64,000 bases of DNA, from positions 83,861,044 to 83,925,043 of the forward strand of contig OZ025241.1 of NCBI GenBank assembly GCA_964019155.1. Reading direction: 5' to 3'. The stretch is from Osedax fenrisi. Its lineage: Eukaryota; Annelida; Polychaeta; Sabellida; Siboglinidae. This document shows, piece after piece, positions 1-12,570 of the stretch (position 1 is the first letter of the stretch; each line of letters starts with the position of its first letter). The notes below the pieces were generated by a model that searched no databases, had not been told where the DNA came from, and saw nothing but the letters and a program-made list of their open reading frames with translations. The translations under genes were made by a program, and so were the position numbers.

Positions 1-344
1 GTAATACGATGTTTAACTTGTCACCGATATATGATAAAGTGTGTAGGATATATTCTATATTGGGATATATGCTGCAAGTATATTTGGGATGACATTTTGG
101 GAATATGAATTAAAATGAATTATGTTGTAAGTGTATATATTTATTTGTGTGTTATTATAAATCAACCGTATATCAAATCAATTATAGGAGTATAAACATT
201 AGTTATTATGAAGTGTAAGTCAATGAAATAAACTATAGGAAAATATATCTACATATATATAATATGAATATTAAATTAATTTTCTAATTAGCAATCCTAT
301 TCTGATATATTATAATGAATTATAAGTATAATAAAAATGTATAC

Positions 345-385
<41 letters not shown>

Positions 386-687
386 CATATACAATTTAAA
401 TATATCACAACTTAAATATGGTAATTTATTTATTGTGAATAAATATATTTTTAATATATTTAATATATATGGTATTATATTAATATATAAATATAATATC
501 GATAATTTATTTAATTAATATAAATATATTAATTTAAATTGAGTACGATTAAATTAATAATGTATTTTTATTTTAATAAACATTAAAAAATATATGTATA
601 TTATATATGTATTCTATATTATACTATATTATTAAAATAATAAATTAAATAATATGAATAATGAGTTACATCTAATCAATATTTAAT

Positions 688-756
<69 letters not shown>

Positions 757-774
757 GAATACAGTGTAAATAGC
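1..774. other. AT-rich intergenic DNA without a gene
   Basis: Almost pure A+T with two (TA)n tracts, near 350-380 and 690-753. The one open frame here translates the TA tract into a Tyr/Ile run. I see no coding signal. Confidence 0.6.
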
Positions 775-1006
775 GGATACAAATGGACCCCTCAAGAAGT
801 TATAGATATATACAGATTATAAATAACTGTGAGGGGCTCTGGATAATAAAATACAAATTAAAAAAGTATTGTGTTTTGATTTATCATTTATTAAATACTT
901 GATAAATACAAGAGATAAACATGAACTACTTGGCAGCCGCCTGGAGTTGAACCCGTGACCTCTGAATTAGTAGCTTTTGGTTGTCACACTGAGCCATAGA
1001 CCCCAG
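775..1006 (-). mobile_element. tRNA-derived SINE, family B, copy 1
   Basis: Read on the minus strand, the element begins with a tRNA-like head. It has an A-box-like TGGCTCAGTGTG near 985-998 and a B-box-like GGGTTCAACTCC near 943-956. The body ends near 775 in GGGTCCATTTGTATCC. A second copy at 11178 shares the body, including GGACCCCTCAAGAAGT and the TTGATAAA/CACAAGAGA section. The shared body and the pol III head identify a SINE rather than a tRNA gene, because the acceptor stem does not pair and unrelated sequence follows. Confidence 0.65.
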
Positions 1007-1329
1007 TATCATAGATAATATATAATCGATGTATATATTAATAGTTATCTAAGAGAATATTATAGTATTACCCTATGTATTACTAATGAAGTAATTACTT
1101 CATACAATATATACGTTATACCTACGTAGACATATTTCATTACAGCAAACTCAATTTGCAAGTGGTGGTGCACTGTCTACTTGTAAGCTATAACGTACGA
1201 TATAAAAGGTCATAGGTGAATACCAACCAAAGAAGATCGATCAAGATCAACTAGTATTCCTCAATTAAAAAGGTTAATACTACAAGGAATATATTCTCAT
1301 TTAATGTGATACGCTCCTTGTGAGACTTC

Positions 1330-1638
1330 AATGTAGATGTGAGTATATATAAATCACTATAACTTTATTAAATATTTCCAAATTGTATTTATAGATTACA
1401 TATAATAGCTATTTTAAAATTTAATGTGGTTTGTTTAACTCTGATATATCAGGGGTGTCGATATTACTTGAAATTAGGGTGTCGGTATTATGAAAATGTA
1501 TGTTGCTTAGATAAAAGTTAATAACTTTGTAACATTTTTAAAAATTATATTGATTAACATTTTATACATTAATTATGTTTTGATTGGAATTATATTTTAG
1601 GAGATCTCTAGGATGTCTATATTAGGGCATCTCCCCTA
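1330..1638 (-). mobile_element. Internally deleted copy of GGGTGTC-iteron TIR element
   Basis: This block is the reverse complement of parts of the 5262-6202 element. It shares AATAGCTATTTTAAAATTTAA, GTTTGTTTAACTCTGA, the two motifs GGGTGTCGATATTA and GGGTGTCGGTATTA, and the end section ATTTTAGGAGATCTCTAG. It terminates in GGGCATCTCCCCTA at 1638. The central part is missing, so it is a non-autonomous deletion derivative. Confidence 0.65.
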
Positions 1639-1804
1639 GAAAAGTTATGGGTTTTTTTAATTATTAATTCAAAAATAATAACATTATTTTGATTATGTAA
1701 AATCATATCGTATCGTTGGTATGTTGGTATCATTGTATCCAATGTACGTATTAACAGGTTAATGTTGATCGTAGACTTCACTACGTATATTTGCTGAATA
1801 TACT

Positions 1805-1806
<2 letters not shown>

Positions 1807-1847
<41 letters not shown>
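1807..1847. repeat. (TA)n microsatellite followed by TAGA repeats
   Basis: An uninterrupted TA dinucleotide run, followed by a short GATA/GACA tract at 1858-1880. Similar (TA)n tracts recur through the window, for example near 3726-3776, 5201-5261, 24030-24101, 32117-32167 and 62785-62821. Confidence 0.85.
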
Positions 1848-1849
<2 letters not shown>

Positions 1850-2049
1850 CATTTCTTAGATAGATAGACAGATAGATAGATTGTTTATTTATACACAAAT
1901 ATAACAAAAATAGTTCTCATTTATATTTTAGCAAAATAATAATACATAAATAAATAAACGATAAAATAATATACAAGTAAATAATAGGATTGTTAGATTA
2001 ATAAACATGAACAAAATAAAATAATATAAAATAAAAATATACGAATATT

Positions 2050-3646
2050 AAAAATGCACAATAAAAAAATCTGTGACTTTACTTTTGAAACGTTCTATGG
2101 ATGTCACAAGTCTTAGATATCAACGTAGATCATTCCATAGTGCAGCTGCCGAATTCCGAAAATATCTTTTGCCATATCTAGCTAGCCTGAACTTATGGTA
2201 ACGAAGTATTTTCATGTTAGACGACCTAGAGATTCTCGACTCAATCCGGTATGTCAGCAAATCCTTAAAAAATATGTAGTAGATTTAATGTATATGCATT
2301 TATAAACAACCATAATAATTTTATATATTGATCGCTGTTTATCAGATAACCATTTTATGCCATATAATTTTTCGGAAGTGCAAGAGTGATAACATAATTT
2401 TACGCTAAATATCAATCATACCGAAGACCGAAGACCGTATATTATATTATTATACGGCCATAACTCTATTTATGCAATATATAGAATATAAAGGAATTCC
2501 GTGGTATACAGAATTACAATACTCAATACGATATAGGACTGTAGATTCAATAATGATTTTATAAATTTTATCAGATAAAACTTTTAACAATCGTGGATAT
2601 AAAAGATGCTAGAAAATCATCTAGATTATGAAATAAGGAAATAGGAATAGGATAAATAATAGAGTACGATTTTAAAGTGATGATTAATTATATATGTCAA
2701 CATTTGAAAATGAACAAAGAATGAAAATAGTTATCAGAAGAATAATTCTCAAAAGTTAGATCATATGATGTATCTAATACTAATAACTTATTGGAAATGG
2801 TGGATCAGATATCAGAAAACTTATTGATATAAAAATCAGAAAAAAAGATTGCACAAATCCTTATTAGTATCCTATATGTTGGTAAAGAATTTACAAATGA
2901 AAACAAAATGTTAGTATAATTTCCGCAATTTAATATTTTATCCTGAAAGAAACTGGTTTTAGCAGATAACAGTAATTTACTATTAATCAATCGCATATTC
3001 TTAAATTCACGAACATTTATAGAATTCGGTTCATGTAGATATATTTCCTCAGTTTTCTTAAATTTCTTTTTAAATTAGATAATGTAGAATTATACCAAGA
3101 AGAAGATGGATGAGGGACAATTTTTGTTTTTTTTCAAAGGAGCAAAAGTAACCAAAACATTTGATAATGTATCATTAAAATAACTAATACAATATCTATA
3201 TTATCAATTGATATATATTCGGTATGAGGAAATAAAGATGAAATATAATTAAAATTAAAATCACCTAAAATAATAGAATTTGATATATTGATATCATTAA
3301 GGTAAGTTATAAAACTCATCAACAAAAATAGTATAGTTAATAGGAGGACGATAAATAATTACTAAATTAAATAAATAATTACAATTTTTATGGAAACAAT
3401 CAGACAATCGCCAAGATAAAGGGGAATGCCTTTATAAGAAGACATTTTAAACGTTTTACGAATTAACAAGCCAATAAAAGAAGAAGAAATTCTATTAGAT
3501 GAGATTCTATTTGATGCAAAATAAGAATAACTATGACCAGAAAATGAGAACTGGTATAATAGAGATAATATATGGTGATCATCATCATTTAGCCACGTTT
3601 CTGTAAATGCAACAATATGAATGTCATACTTGATAGCTGAGACCAT
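2050..3646 (-). mobile_element. Decayed non-LTR retrotransposon (CR1/L2-like), endonuclease and 3' end
   Basis: Read on the minus strand, 3646-3362 encodes an APE-type endonuclease segment with the motif IVAFTETWLND. About 3325-3134 encodes IILGDFNFN, the second endonuclease signature. About 2996-2805 resembles the linker before the reverse transcriptase. At 2260-2050 the frames resemble the C-terminal end of CR1/L2-type ORF2 (RLARYGKRYFRNSAAALWND, then SIERFK). The catalytic RT core is missing, and several stops and frame changes occur. The copy is dead and internally deleted. A (TA)n tract at 3726-3776 lies just upstream. Confidence 0.65.
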
Positions 3647-3720
3647 TTATCTCTATATAATTAATAATATAAAAAATCATAATAACCTAAAAATTCCAGG
3701 AAGTTTCAGGAGTATGTTCT

Positions 3721-3779
<59 letters not shown>

Positions 3780-4045
3780 TTTATGAATGAAATCAGTTTA
3801 TAGACAATTGTCTAAGGAGGATCATTGAAAGCTATAATTAGCTTTATTAAGTCGATACCTCCATAGTATATGAATATAATATCTTTGGGACATTTATACA
3901 ATAATAATAAGACTTGTGTACTAGAATTCAATATAATAAGAGTAAAGAAATATATATAAAGTGAATAATAATAATAATAAAAATAATGTCCCTCAGCGTA
4001 TTTCATCATGTTTCATCAATCCATTAAATAAACTAATAAAATAAA

Positions 4046-4272
4046 ATGTGTTAAAACTTGTGCAAACAAATATAAAACAAAAAGTGCGAATAAAATAATA
4101 AAAAAGTATTGAAATGTAATAACATAAAATGATTCAAATGGTTTAGTATATACAAATTAAAATAAAGTATGTTTAAAACTTGTGCAAACAATTATATAAC
4201 AAAAAAGTGCGAATAAAATAATAAAAAATGATAAAAATATAATAACATAAAAATGACCCAAGTAGTTTTAAA
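4046..4272. repeat. Tandem duplication, two units of about 120 bp
   Basis: TTAAAACTTGTGCAAACAA, AACAAAAAAGTGCGAATAAA and AATAACATAAAA occur in the same order twice (about 4050-4135 and 4170-4255), with small indels. It lies just beyond the 3' side of the minus-strand RT fragment and may be a LINE tail repeat. Confidence 0.7.
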
Positions 4273-4340
4273 TATAAAAATTTTAAAAATTGACGAAGAT
4301 TAAAAATATTAAAAATGATTAAAATGCTAAAATATAAAAA

Positions 4341-5197
4341 CTAATATTTATTTAAAAAGTAATTCTCTAATACTTTTTTTAATTTGTGTATATTTTGTAT
4401 ATTTTCAGATTTTAATATATTATTACTCATTATATTATTATAGTATTTTGGGCCTTTAAAAAAAATTGTGTTTTGAAATTTCGTTGTTTTCATTAATGGT
4501 AAAATAATTCTTGTTTTGTCTTTATTATAAATAAAAAATGTATCTAGATTAATGTTATAGTTATTATGTAAAAGGTTATATAAAAATAATATTATTCTAA
4601 AAGTTATGAGTTCATTCAATTTTAAAATAGAATTATATTTAAACATATTATTAGTGTGTGATAAACGAATCAGAGGTAATTGAGACTTGTCTATCATATT
4701 TTTATTGATAATTCGAATTGTTTTTTTTTGTATTAATACTAGTTTTTTTAATCTATCTTCATAAACATTACCCCATATTTCTATTCCATATGACATATTT
4801 GATAAAAATAGTGAATTATATAATATAATTAAATTGCGTAGGTTAAGAAATTTTAGCTTCCGAAAAAGATATACAATTTTTGATAATGTATTACACAAAT
4901 TTATAATATGAAACTAATATGTTAAATTACTATCTAATATAATACCTAAAAACGTATATCTATCTACTATTTCTATGTTCACATTATTTAAATTTATATT
5001 ATTTATAATTTTTGTATTAAAATAAGGAAGTATTTTAGTTTTTTCAATATTCAATTTTAATTTATTTATATTAAACCAATGAAATAATCTATCTAAATAT
5101 AATTGTATATTACTACTCAATTCTTCATTTGAATTTGCAAATATAGAGAGTGATGTGTCATCTGCATATATATTTAAATTTATATTATCATCATTAT

Positions 5198-5200
<3 letters not shown>
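4341..5200 (-). mobile_element. Reverse transcriptase fragment of a non-LTR retrotransposon
   Basis: On the minus strand, about 5200-4920 encodes an RT palm segment with the catalytic box IYADDTSLSIF and the following conserved GKT-like region (LNIEKTKILPY, then YTFLGIILD). A stop and frame change near 4910 is followed by 4898-4341, the RT thumb/C-terminal region (YGIEIWGN, then IQKKTIRIINK). The 5' part is cut off by the (TA)n tract at 5201-5261. The protein is extremely Asn/Ile/Lys-rich, matching the local A+T content. It is non-functional, probably the same broad group as the 2050-3646 fragment but a separate insertion. Confidence 0.7.
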
Positions 5201-5261
<61 letters not shown>

Positions 5262-5266
<5 letters not shown>

Positions 5267-6202
5267 GAAAGTGCCCTAATATCGACATGCACATAATATC
5301 GACACCCTAGAGATCTCCTAAAATATAATTACAATCAAAAAATAATAATGTATGAAATATTAATCAATATAATTATAATTCATATAAGTATAATTTTTTT
5401 TTAATATTAATATTTTTTTAATTATAAACAAGAAACTGATTTTTTCGTTACAACTCTAAATTTATGAAATTTTTGAAGTACAATATCGATTCTCATTCAT
5501 TTTAAAATTTATATATTTTAAATATTTTAAATACATCGTATAGATCTAATTATATTTTATAATGTGCCGAAAATATTTTGTATGTTGACGTTTAACTAAG
5601 CAAGATACATTTTCACAATACCGACACCCTAATTGCATGTAATATCGACACCCTTTAACCAATCAGCGTTATTTGTTTATAATGTGCGTGAGTTATGATA
5701 ATATTTATAAATTAATAGACATACCTAATAATATACACATATACTTGGAATTGATTCTACTTGGAATTAAATAAACAATTAACTATATAAAACTCCTATG
5801 TACGTACAATATTCGCATTATGTAATTTAATACTTAATATTTATAATAGGAAATAAAATTAATTATAGGAAAACAACGTATGAATTTCGTGTGTTAACTA
5901 AAAGTAACACGCATTTAATTCTGATTGGATAGTGGATATTAAATAATATATGGTATATCTAAATATCGATATATTTAGGGTGTCGATATTATGTGCCAAT
6001 GTGTCGGTATTCGAGGCAGTGCCTGTAATATCAACACCCCTGTTATCTCAGAGTTAAACAAACTAAATTAAATTTTAAAATAGCTATTATATGTATATAC
6101 CTTCTTAATACTTATAAATAAAATTTAGAAATATTTAATTGAGAAATAATTAAGTTATTGAGATTTATTGTTAGGGTGTCGGTAATCGAGTTCTCTCCTC
6201 TA
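5262..6202. mobile_element. GGGTGTC-iteron TIR element, most complete copy (941 bp)
   Basis: The element opens with TAGGGGAAAGTGCCCTAATA and closes with imperfect inverted TCGAGTTCTCTCCTCTA. It lies between TA tracts, consistent with a TA target duplication. Eight copies of a motif close to GGGTGTCGRTATTA occur in both orientations (near 5276, 5291, 5616, 5640, 5977, 5999, 6027 and 6174). No coding potential is visible, so it is non-autonomous. Sequence is shared with 1330-1638 and, in inverted orientation, with 12571-16926, for example ACCAATCAGCG next to a motif copy. Confidence 0.7.
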
Positions 6203-7040
6203 TATATATATATATAAGAGGTGGGCATTTCCATTTTATTTATTTATATAATTAAGATTTATAACTTATTACCAATATTTTCCATTGTATTATTTGTTAG
6301 ATAGGGGTCTTTGGTATTATTTTTTATATTTTATATATTTTATTAATATAGAAAGAAAATGAAAATTTAATACGAATTTGGAGCTAATCATAGAGGCCAC
6401 TTAACCACGTCAAGGTATCGTATACTAAGTGGATTTTTACTCACGTTGTTAAGGTAAGAATTACGGGAATTTCAACCTAAATTTTAATTTTGATATTTTT
6501 GTTAATCTAATTAACATCATACAATATTTCTTCTAATACTTATGAATACATTTATTATTATTCCATGCATTTCTGATAGATATATAAATAAATAAACGTT
6601 ACTTTATATATATATATAGTGATTAATCAATTGATAAAATTATAAATTGTGAATAAAAAATAACCCAAACTTTACTGTAATAGTAAATAGATTCATTTAA
6701 ATATTGTTATTTTTGTTGTACTTTTTAAAATTGATGGCGTAAATATATATATACAAATATACATACAAACAAAATTGAAACCTTAATTATCGTTATAAAG
6801 TAACGAAGAAAGATATGCAACAAATAATGCTAAAAAACAAGAAAATTTAAAGAAAAGCCCGATCTGATATTAAATATCAAACAATTAAATCTGATAATAC
6901 AAATTGTGTATATTTAATCATTTTTTAAATGAATGTGTATTATATATATAAATGTGTGTATACCATAATATATTATATATTATTACATTAACTAAAATAT
7001 TGCATTATTTCCTGCGTATTCTACATCGAGGCAAAAGTAT
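6203..7040. other. AT-rich intergenic DNA without a gene
   Basis: A/T-rich sequence with short TA runs. I see no exon-like block or recognisable repeat. Confidence 0.5.
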
Positions 7041-7056
7041 AGTTTAACTTTATTAA

Positions 7057-7402
7057 ATCAGAAACGTCGGGAAGAGGAATTTCAGAGACTACGAAGTAGG
7101 AATAGGATTGGATATAAATTACTATATATAGACTACTATATTATTATTATATTTATTATAATAACTTAATTAACTTAATATTTTATATTATTAATGTAAA
7201 TAACATAATAATAAAATATCAATATAATATATCATATTGATATATTATTATTATATTATTTTCATTAATAATATAAAATAGTATATATTTGTATCTATAT
7301 TTATATATAAAATAGAAGTAAATGGGAAAAGATCTTCGGCTAGAATGCAGCTAGCCACGAGCGATGCTCACTCCAGTGATGATGGTGATTCATCGACTTC
7401 AT
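7057..7402 (+). other. Two possible exons of an unidentified gene
   Basis: Two blocks of ordinary base composition stand out: about 7057-7092, preceded by CAG and followed by GTAGGA, and about 7339-7402, preceded by CTAG and followed by GTATTG. Joined in one phase they read a short Ser/Asp-rich peptide (SDAHSSDDGDSS). No homologue is recognised and no start or further exons are found. Base composition is the only real argument, and the blocks may be transposon remnants. Confidence 0.15.
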
Positions 7403-7425
7403 GTCGTATTGTTATTACACACGTA

Positions 7426-7513
<88 letters not shown>

Positions 7514-7608
7514 TAGGTATATTATTTATAATACACATTATTTTATATATATACATTTACGATGTACAAGAGGAATCTATAGTTTATTCTTGTACATCTT
7601 AAATGTAG

Positions 7609-7890
7609 ATGAATATTAGAAATATATATATATATTATACGCGTGTACTCTATAAGATATTCGCGAGGATATGGTGCTCCGTAATATTTCAATATTTCTA
7701 TCATGAGTGGAAAGAACTAATTACGTGTAAAAGATGTGCTGCGTCAATATATATCACAGGTGCCTTTAAGTTTCAATTGAAACTTATCAAAAAGTATCAC
7801 TTTGAAAATTCAAAATCAATTGCAGAATACGCTTCCTCAAATAATACGAAATCAAGAATTATTATTAAAAAAAGTTTTTTTTCATTTTAG
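7609..7890 (+). pseudogene. Possible BED-finger transposase remnant
   Basis: An open frame of about 93 codons contains a CxxC pair followed by spaced Leu and a His (ITCKRCAASI, then LIKKYH). This loosely resembles the C2H2/H BED zinc finger at the start of hAT transposases. The spacing is imperfect, a TA repeat supplies the N-terminal residues, and no transposase catalytic core follows. The assignment is weak. Confidence 0.2.
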
Positions 7891-8319
7891 GATTACTTTT
7901 GCTAAAATATTTAAATATAAATATATTTCAATATAAATATATTATGTAATATTCAATATATATATTGAATATTACATAATTATATATTATAATATATAAT
8001 GCATATTTCAAAAATAAAATGAGCCCACTTATATATTTATATATATATATATATATATATATAGCTCTATGTATATATAGCTCTATAGAGCATACATATA
8101 TGTATATATTTATATATAGCTTAATATATGTATTACACCGTTATCATAAACAACGACGTATTAATGTGGTGGACATCAGTAACGTACGTGTTGAACTGAG
8201 GCAGTCGTAACGCTAGCCTAATGTACAACACTGAAGCCCACATCGGATAACTGATATATATATAGTATTTATTAATTAAAGCTATTCATGATTCTGCATT
8301 TCTAGTATATACAATAACA

Positions 8320-8730
8320 TACATTTTTGCTAAAATACAACAAAATATTTCAAAAATATTCCAAAAAATATTTTAAAAAATACAACAAATATTTCAAAAT
8401 ATTACAAAATATATTTTTTTTAAATGTTCTAAAAATATTTTTTTAAATATAAAAAATATAATTATTATATCTTAAGATAACAAATATTTAAAATAATATT
8501 TTTTTAAATTTCAAAAAAATGTCAAAAAATATTATAAAAATATGTTTACAAATATTTCAAAATTATGTTTAAAATATTTAAAAAAAATTTTTAAAAATAT
8601 TTCTAAAAAATGTATAAAATATTTCAATCAAATTTCAAACAAATTTCCCAAATATATTTCAAAAAAATGTAAAAAAATATTTAAAAAAAGCATCGCTGAA
8701 GATTTTGACAAAAAAACATTATAAAAAATA
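8320..8730. repeat. Degenerate AAATATTTC-type A/T repeat
   Basis: Short imperfect repeats of the type AAAATATTTCAAAAAATATT run for about 400 bp. The Lys/Ile/Phe-rich open frame at 8542-8724 is a by-product of this repeat and not a gene. Confidence 0.6.
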
Positions 8731-9062
8731 ATTGTAATGGTAAAAAGTAAATTTTTTGGGTGTTTCTGAGATTCCCAGTTATATGAACGTATCATATAAT
8801 TACAATATAATTATAGGAGTATATATACTAATATATTACAAGTTCCTAATTGGAGTATATATACAATAGTAATAATAGTAATAGTAATAATATATTATTG
8901 CAATTGTTTATATTGAATTTATTTATTTTTCATGAAGAATATTATAGAAATATTCAATACTATTTAAGTTAAAAAAATATAATTATTTATGAAATTATAT
9001 TAGTTAAAATAAATAATATTAATACAGTTGTATTACAAATTTAGTTGAACTTAAAAAAATAC

Positions 9063-9305
9063 ATAATATATATTATTCTATATTATAAAATATATATTAT
9101 AGTATTTTATATAATATATTATAACAATATATATTAAAATAGTATTATAATATTATATTAATAATAATTATTAATATAAATAATATATATATATATATAT
9201 AATATATATATATATATTATAGTATTTTATATAAAATACTATAATATTATATTAAATATAATATATATTAAATATATATATTTTATAATATAGAATAATA
9301 TATAT
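9063..9305. repeat. A/T-only inverted repeat, arms of about 31 bp
   Basis: TATTATTCTATATTATAAAA in the left arm (about 9066-9095) is matched by its reverse complement in the right arm (about 9272-9303). Further palindromes of TATTATAGTATTTTATA lie between. There is no coding content from about 8230 to 10020. Confidence 0.6.
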
Positions 9306-10028
9306 TATATATTAAATATATTAAAATATAATATTTTGTTATATATATTATATAAAATATTATATTAATAACATAATAATATTATAATACTAATATAATA
9401 ATATTATATTGTAATATTTTTAATATAAATAATATATATATATATATACTATATATATTATAATAATATATTTAATATGATATAATATATAAACCTATAT
9501 AATATATTATAAACTAATGTTTGTGAGATAAACTAGTTCAGTATGCATCCAGTGCCCAAGACCTCCTCCCCTAATGTGATGACTCATGTCGTATTACGAT
9601 ACTAGCAGAAGACGGCGTTATCATATCAGCGTTAACTAAAAAGCAATTGTTTTAACAATATTACAATAGTTAGTTATAATTATTTAAAACATTAAATATA
9701 ATTATATATGTTACATTATTTACATGTATAATTATAGTAACTAGATACGTAAATAATCATAATTGTAACGAAGTGTAATAATATAGAACTTTAATAAAAC
9801 TATTAACAAAAATAAATATATAAGATTAAAATATAATTTGATTACCGACGCTATCTTTTTGAGAATAAACAATAAACCAAATAATAAACAGGAAATAAAC
9901 AACATTTATTTAAATTTATTTGTAAATTCGGTATATGTTTATTTTAAATACGCTAATTCGGTAAATGTTTACTTTATTTAATATTTAATGTTGAATAGTC
10001 ATTGAATTTATATATATATATATATATA

Positions 10029-10169
10029 CAGTAAAACCTCTCTATAAGAAACTATTTTTTTTCAGTACTTTTTTTCTTATAAAGAGGTTTTCTTATAAAG
10101 AGGTTTTTACTTTTCCAATGATTTTAAGAATTAATTTATAATTGAAAATGCATTATATAACCTATAGGT

Positions 10170-10200
<31 letters not shown>

Positions 10201-10816
10201 TATTTATTTTGTATACTGTTATAAATGTATAATATATTGTTTGCGATTAGACATGTTAATATATAATGAAATTTTATTAGATTTACATTAGAAATTATAA
10301 ATTATGAATCATCATTGAATATAATATAATGAATATTATAATAATCTATTATTTAACAATTAATTGCATAATATAATAAATTGTATCATCAATACATTAA
10401 GGATATAATAACATTTATTAATTAATTTTAATAAATATATGGATATACAATAACATTTATTAATTAATATTAATAAATTCAAGGATAAAAATAACATTTA
10501 TTAATTAATTTTAATAAATTTCTGGATATACAATAACAATTATTAATTAACTTTAATTCATTTCGAGCTATAATATAATATTTTAAAAAAAATATCTTAT
10601 ATAATAATTAATTTCTATAATTTTTATCAATATACAATACTTCTATTTATATATAATTATTTTTTATACAATTAGTTTCTTATAAAGAGGTTTTTCTTAT
10701 ATTTTTCTTATAAGATTTTCTTATAAAGAGGTTTTTTAATGTGGAAAAGGTTGAATTCCAACCAAATGTGTGAAAAATGTTCTTATAAAGAGGTTTCTTA
10801 TAGAGAGTTTTTACTG
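10029..10816. mobile_element. pogo/Tigger-like MITE (788 bp)
   Basis: The ends are inverted copies: CAGTAAAACCTCTCTATAAG on the left and, reverse-complemented, CAGTAAAAACTCTCTATAAG on the right. Both are flanked by TA. CAGT ends with CTC and a TA target site fit the pogo/Tigger branch of Tc1/mariner. A subterminal motif CTTATAAAGAGGTTTT is repeated several times inside both ends. The centre holds a tandem repeat and no transposase. Confidence 0.8.
10399..10563. repeat. Four-unit tandem repeat inside the pogo-like MITE
   Basis: GGATATAATAACATTTATTA and close variants are repeated about every 52 bp, each followed by ATTAATTTTAATAAA. Confidence 0.7.
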
Positions 10817-11177
10817 TATATATATACCTCTATATGAGGCTTATAATGTGTCGTATAAAATACGTGTCCTTTAATTAAGAAAATATTAATAAATGGAAAT
10901 AAATTATATAATCCAATAATTTAATTATCAAAAATATGGTGTAATATGTTAAATTAATATATATTAATACAAACTTAAAATAATTATTATTAATAATAAT
11001 CATATATATAATAGGTATATCTAGATTATATTTTAACTAATTAATTATAATTAAATAAATTGAATTATTTCTAAATTCGAATATATATATATAGGCTATA
11101 TATAAAATACCTATATATATATATATATATATATAATATTATAATATTTATTTATTGAATCGCACATATAATAATAT

Positions 11178-11326
11178 CGGATACAAATGGACCCCTCAAG
11201 AAGTCATAGACTTGTACATGTTATAAATAACTGTGAGGAGCCCCGGACAATACAAAACAAATAGTAACATTTTTTTTCTTGTGTTTTGATTTATCGTTTA
11301 TTAAATTCTTGATAAACACAAGAGAA
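11178..11326 (-). mobile_element. SINE family B, copy 2 (lacks tRNA head)
   Basis: It matches the 775-1006 element across GGATACAAATGGACCCCTCA, AATAACTGTGAGG and the TTGATAAACACAAGAGA end. The tRNA-like head is absent. The sequence runs into a tract of TATATA and TAGATA palindromes at 11340-11450. Confidence 0.65.
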
Positions 11327-11339
11327 AATATTATCTATA

Positions 11340-11352
11340 TATAAAATATTTA

Positions 11353-11392
<40 letters not shown>

Positions 11393-12570
11393 TAAATATA
11401 TATAAATATATAGGTATATATATACCTATATATATATATATATATATATATACATTAAAATCGCTTAATATAAACGTATACGAAGTACACTTATAAGTGT
11501 ACTTCCCCGGACTCATGCAATATTTACTCTAAACCGAATTTAATAATTTATATTACATATATTAATAATAATAATATATACATATGTGTACATGAAGCGT
11601 GTATTAATGTTGTATATATTATATACATATTAGGTATAGCCTATAGGCTATACCTATATATAGGTATATATGTATAGTCTATATGTATAGTCCTACATGC
11701 ATGTCGATTACACTGCAGTGTGTCCATGAAGTACTTTAAGCTAGGAAGATTTATAATTATTATATTTAAGATTAGAGTTATTTATATTGTATATGAAAAC
11801 AAAATTATATTGTTTAATCGATGTCAAGATGCAAAATGTAAATGAATGTTTGAATACATATTTATTTCCTGAATATTGAATTAGTAGACGGAAGGTTATT
11901 TAAAGTTATTCAAAAATATACGTATACGTATAGCAATAGCTAATATTAAGCATATCCTTATAATAAAAATATAAAATATATTTATAAGGGTGTAATAATT
12001 TTATTAATTTGCAACTCAAGTTAACAAGTATTCAATTATGTAATATTGCAAACGAATTTTCCGAATATATCTACGACATCAAAACAATTATCACCAAACA
12101 ATTTATTATAAACCTATTATATTACTATCTGTCATAATTTTTCGAATAGTATGTTATTTTAACGACTTTAACATTACATATTATTTATTTTTTCAATTCG
12201 TTTTTCATTTAATTTTACGGTAACTATAAAACTTTGATATTCATTATTTGGTTAATTTCGTATAATTTTTTATTTATCTCAATACTATATTTATCGTTAG
12301 AAAATATGTTAACTTCCAAATACATATTTTTTCAAAATAAAAAAGTATCTATGATAATAATAATAATCATTTATTAAAATATTTTTTTTTATAATGGTAT
12401 AATAAATATATATATATAAATTTACAAAATTAATATTTTCGTTCATCAAGTAAGCTTCAAATTGAGCATAACATTAATATTTAACTCTTTATATTGTTTT
12501 CGCCAAGTATAATGAAATATAAAGTAAACATAATCTAGAAGATATAGAACCATTTATAGACCAAGGTATA
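11340..12570. other. Intergenic DNA, palindromic TA/TAGGTATA tracts
   Basis: Short palindromes of ATAGGTATA and TATACCTAT occur at 11410-11450 and 11630-11700. The remainder is unremarkable A/T-rich sequence with no exon signal. Confidence 0.5.

Noticed and set aside
7345..7619. Overlapping frames full of Tyr-Ile repeats
   Set aside because: They translate (TA)n tracts. The same applies near 315-518, 3621-3803, 8019-8210, 11331-11516 and 27878-28205.
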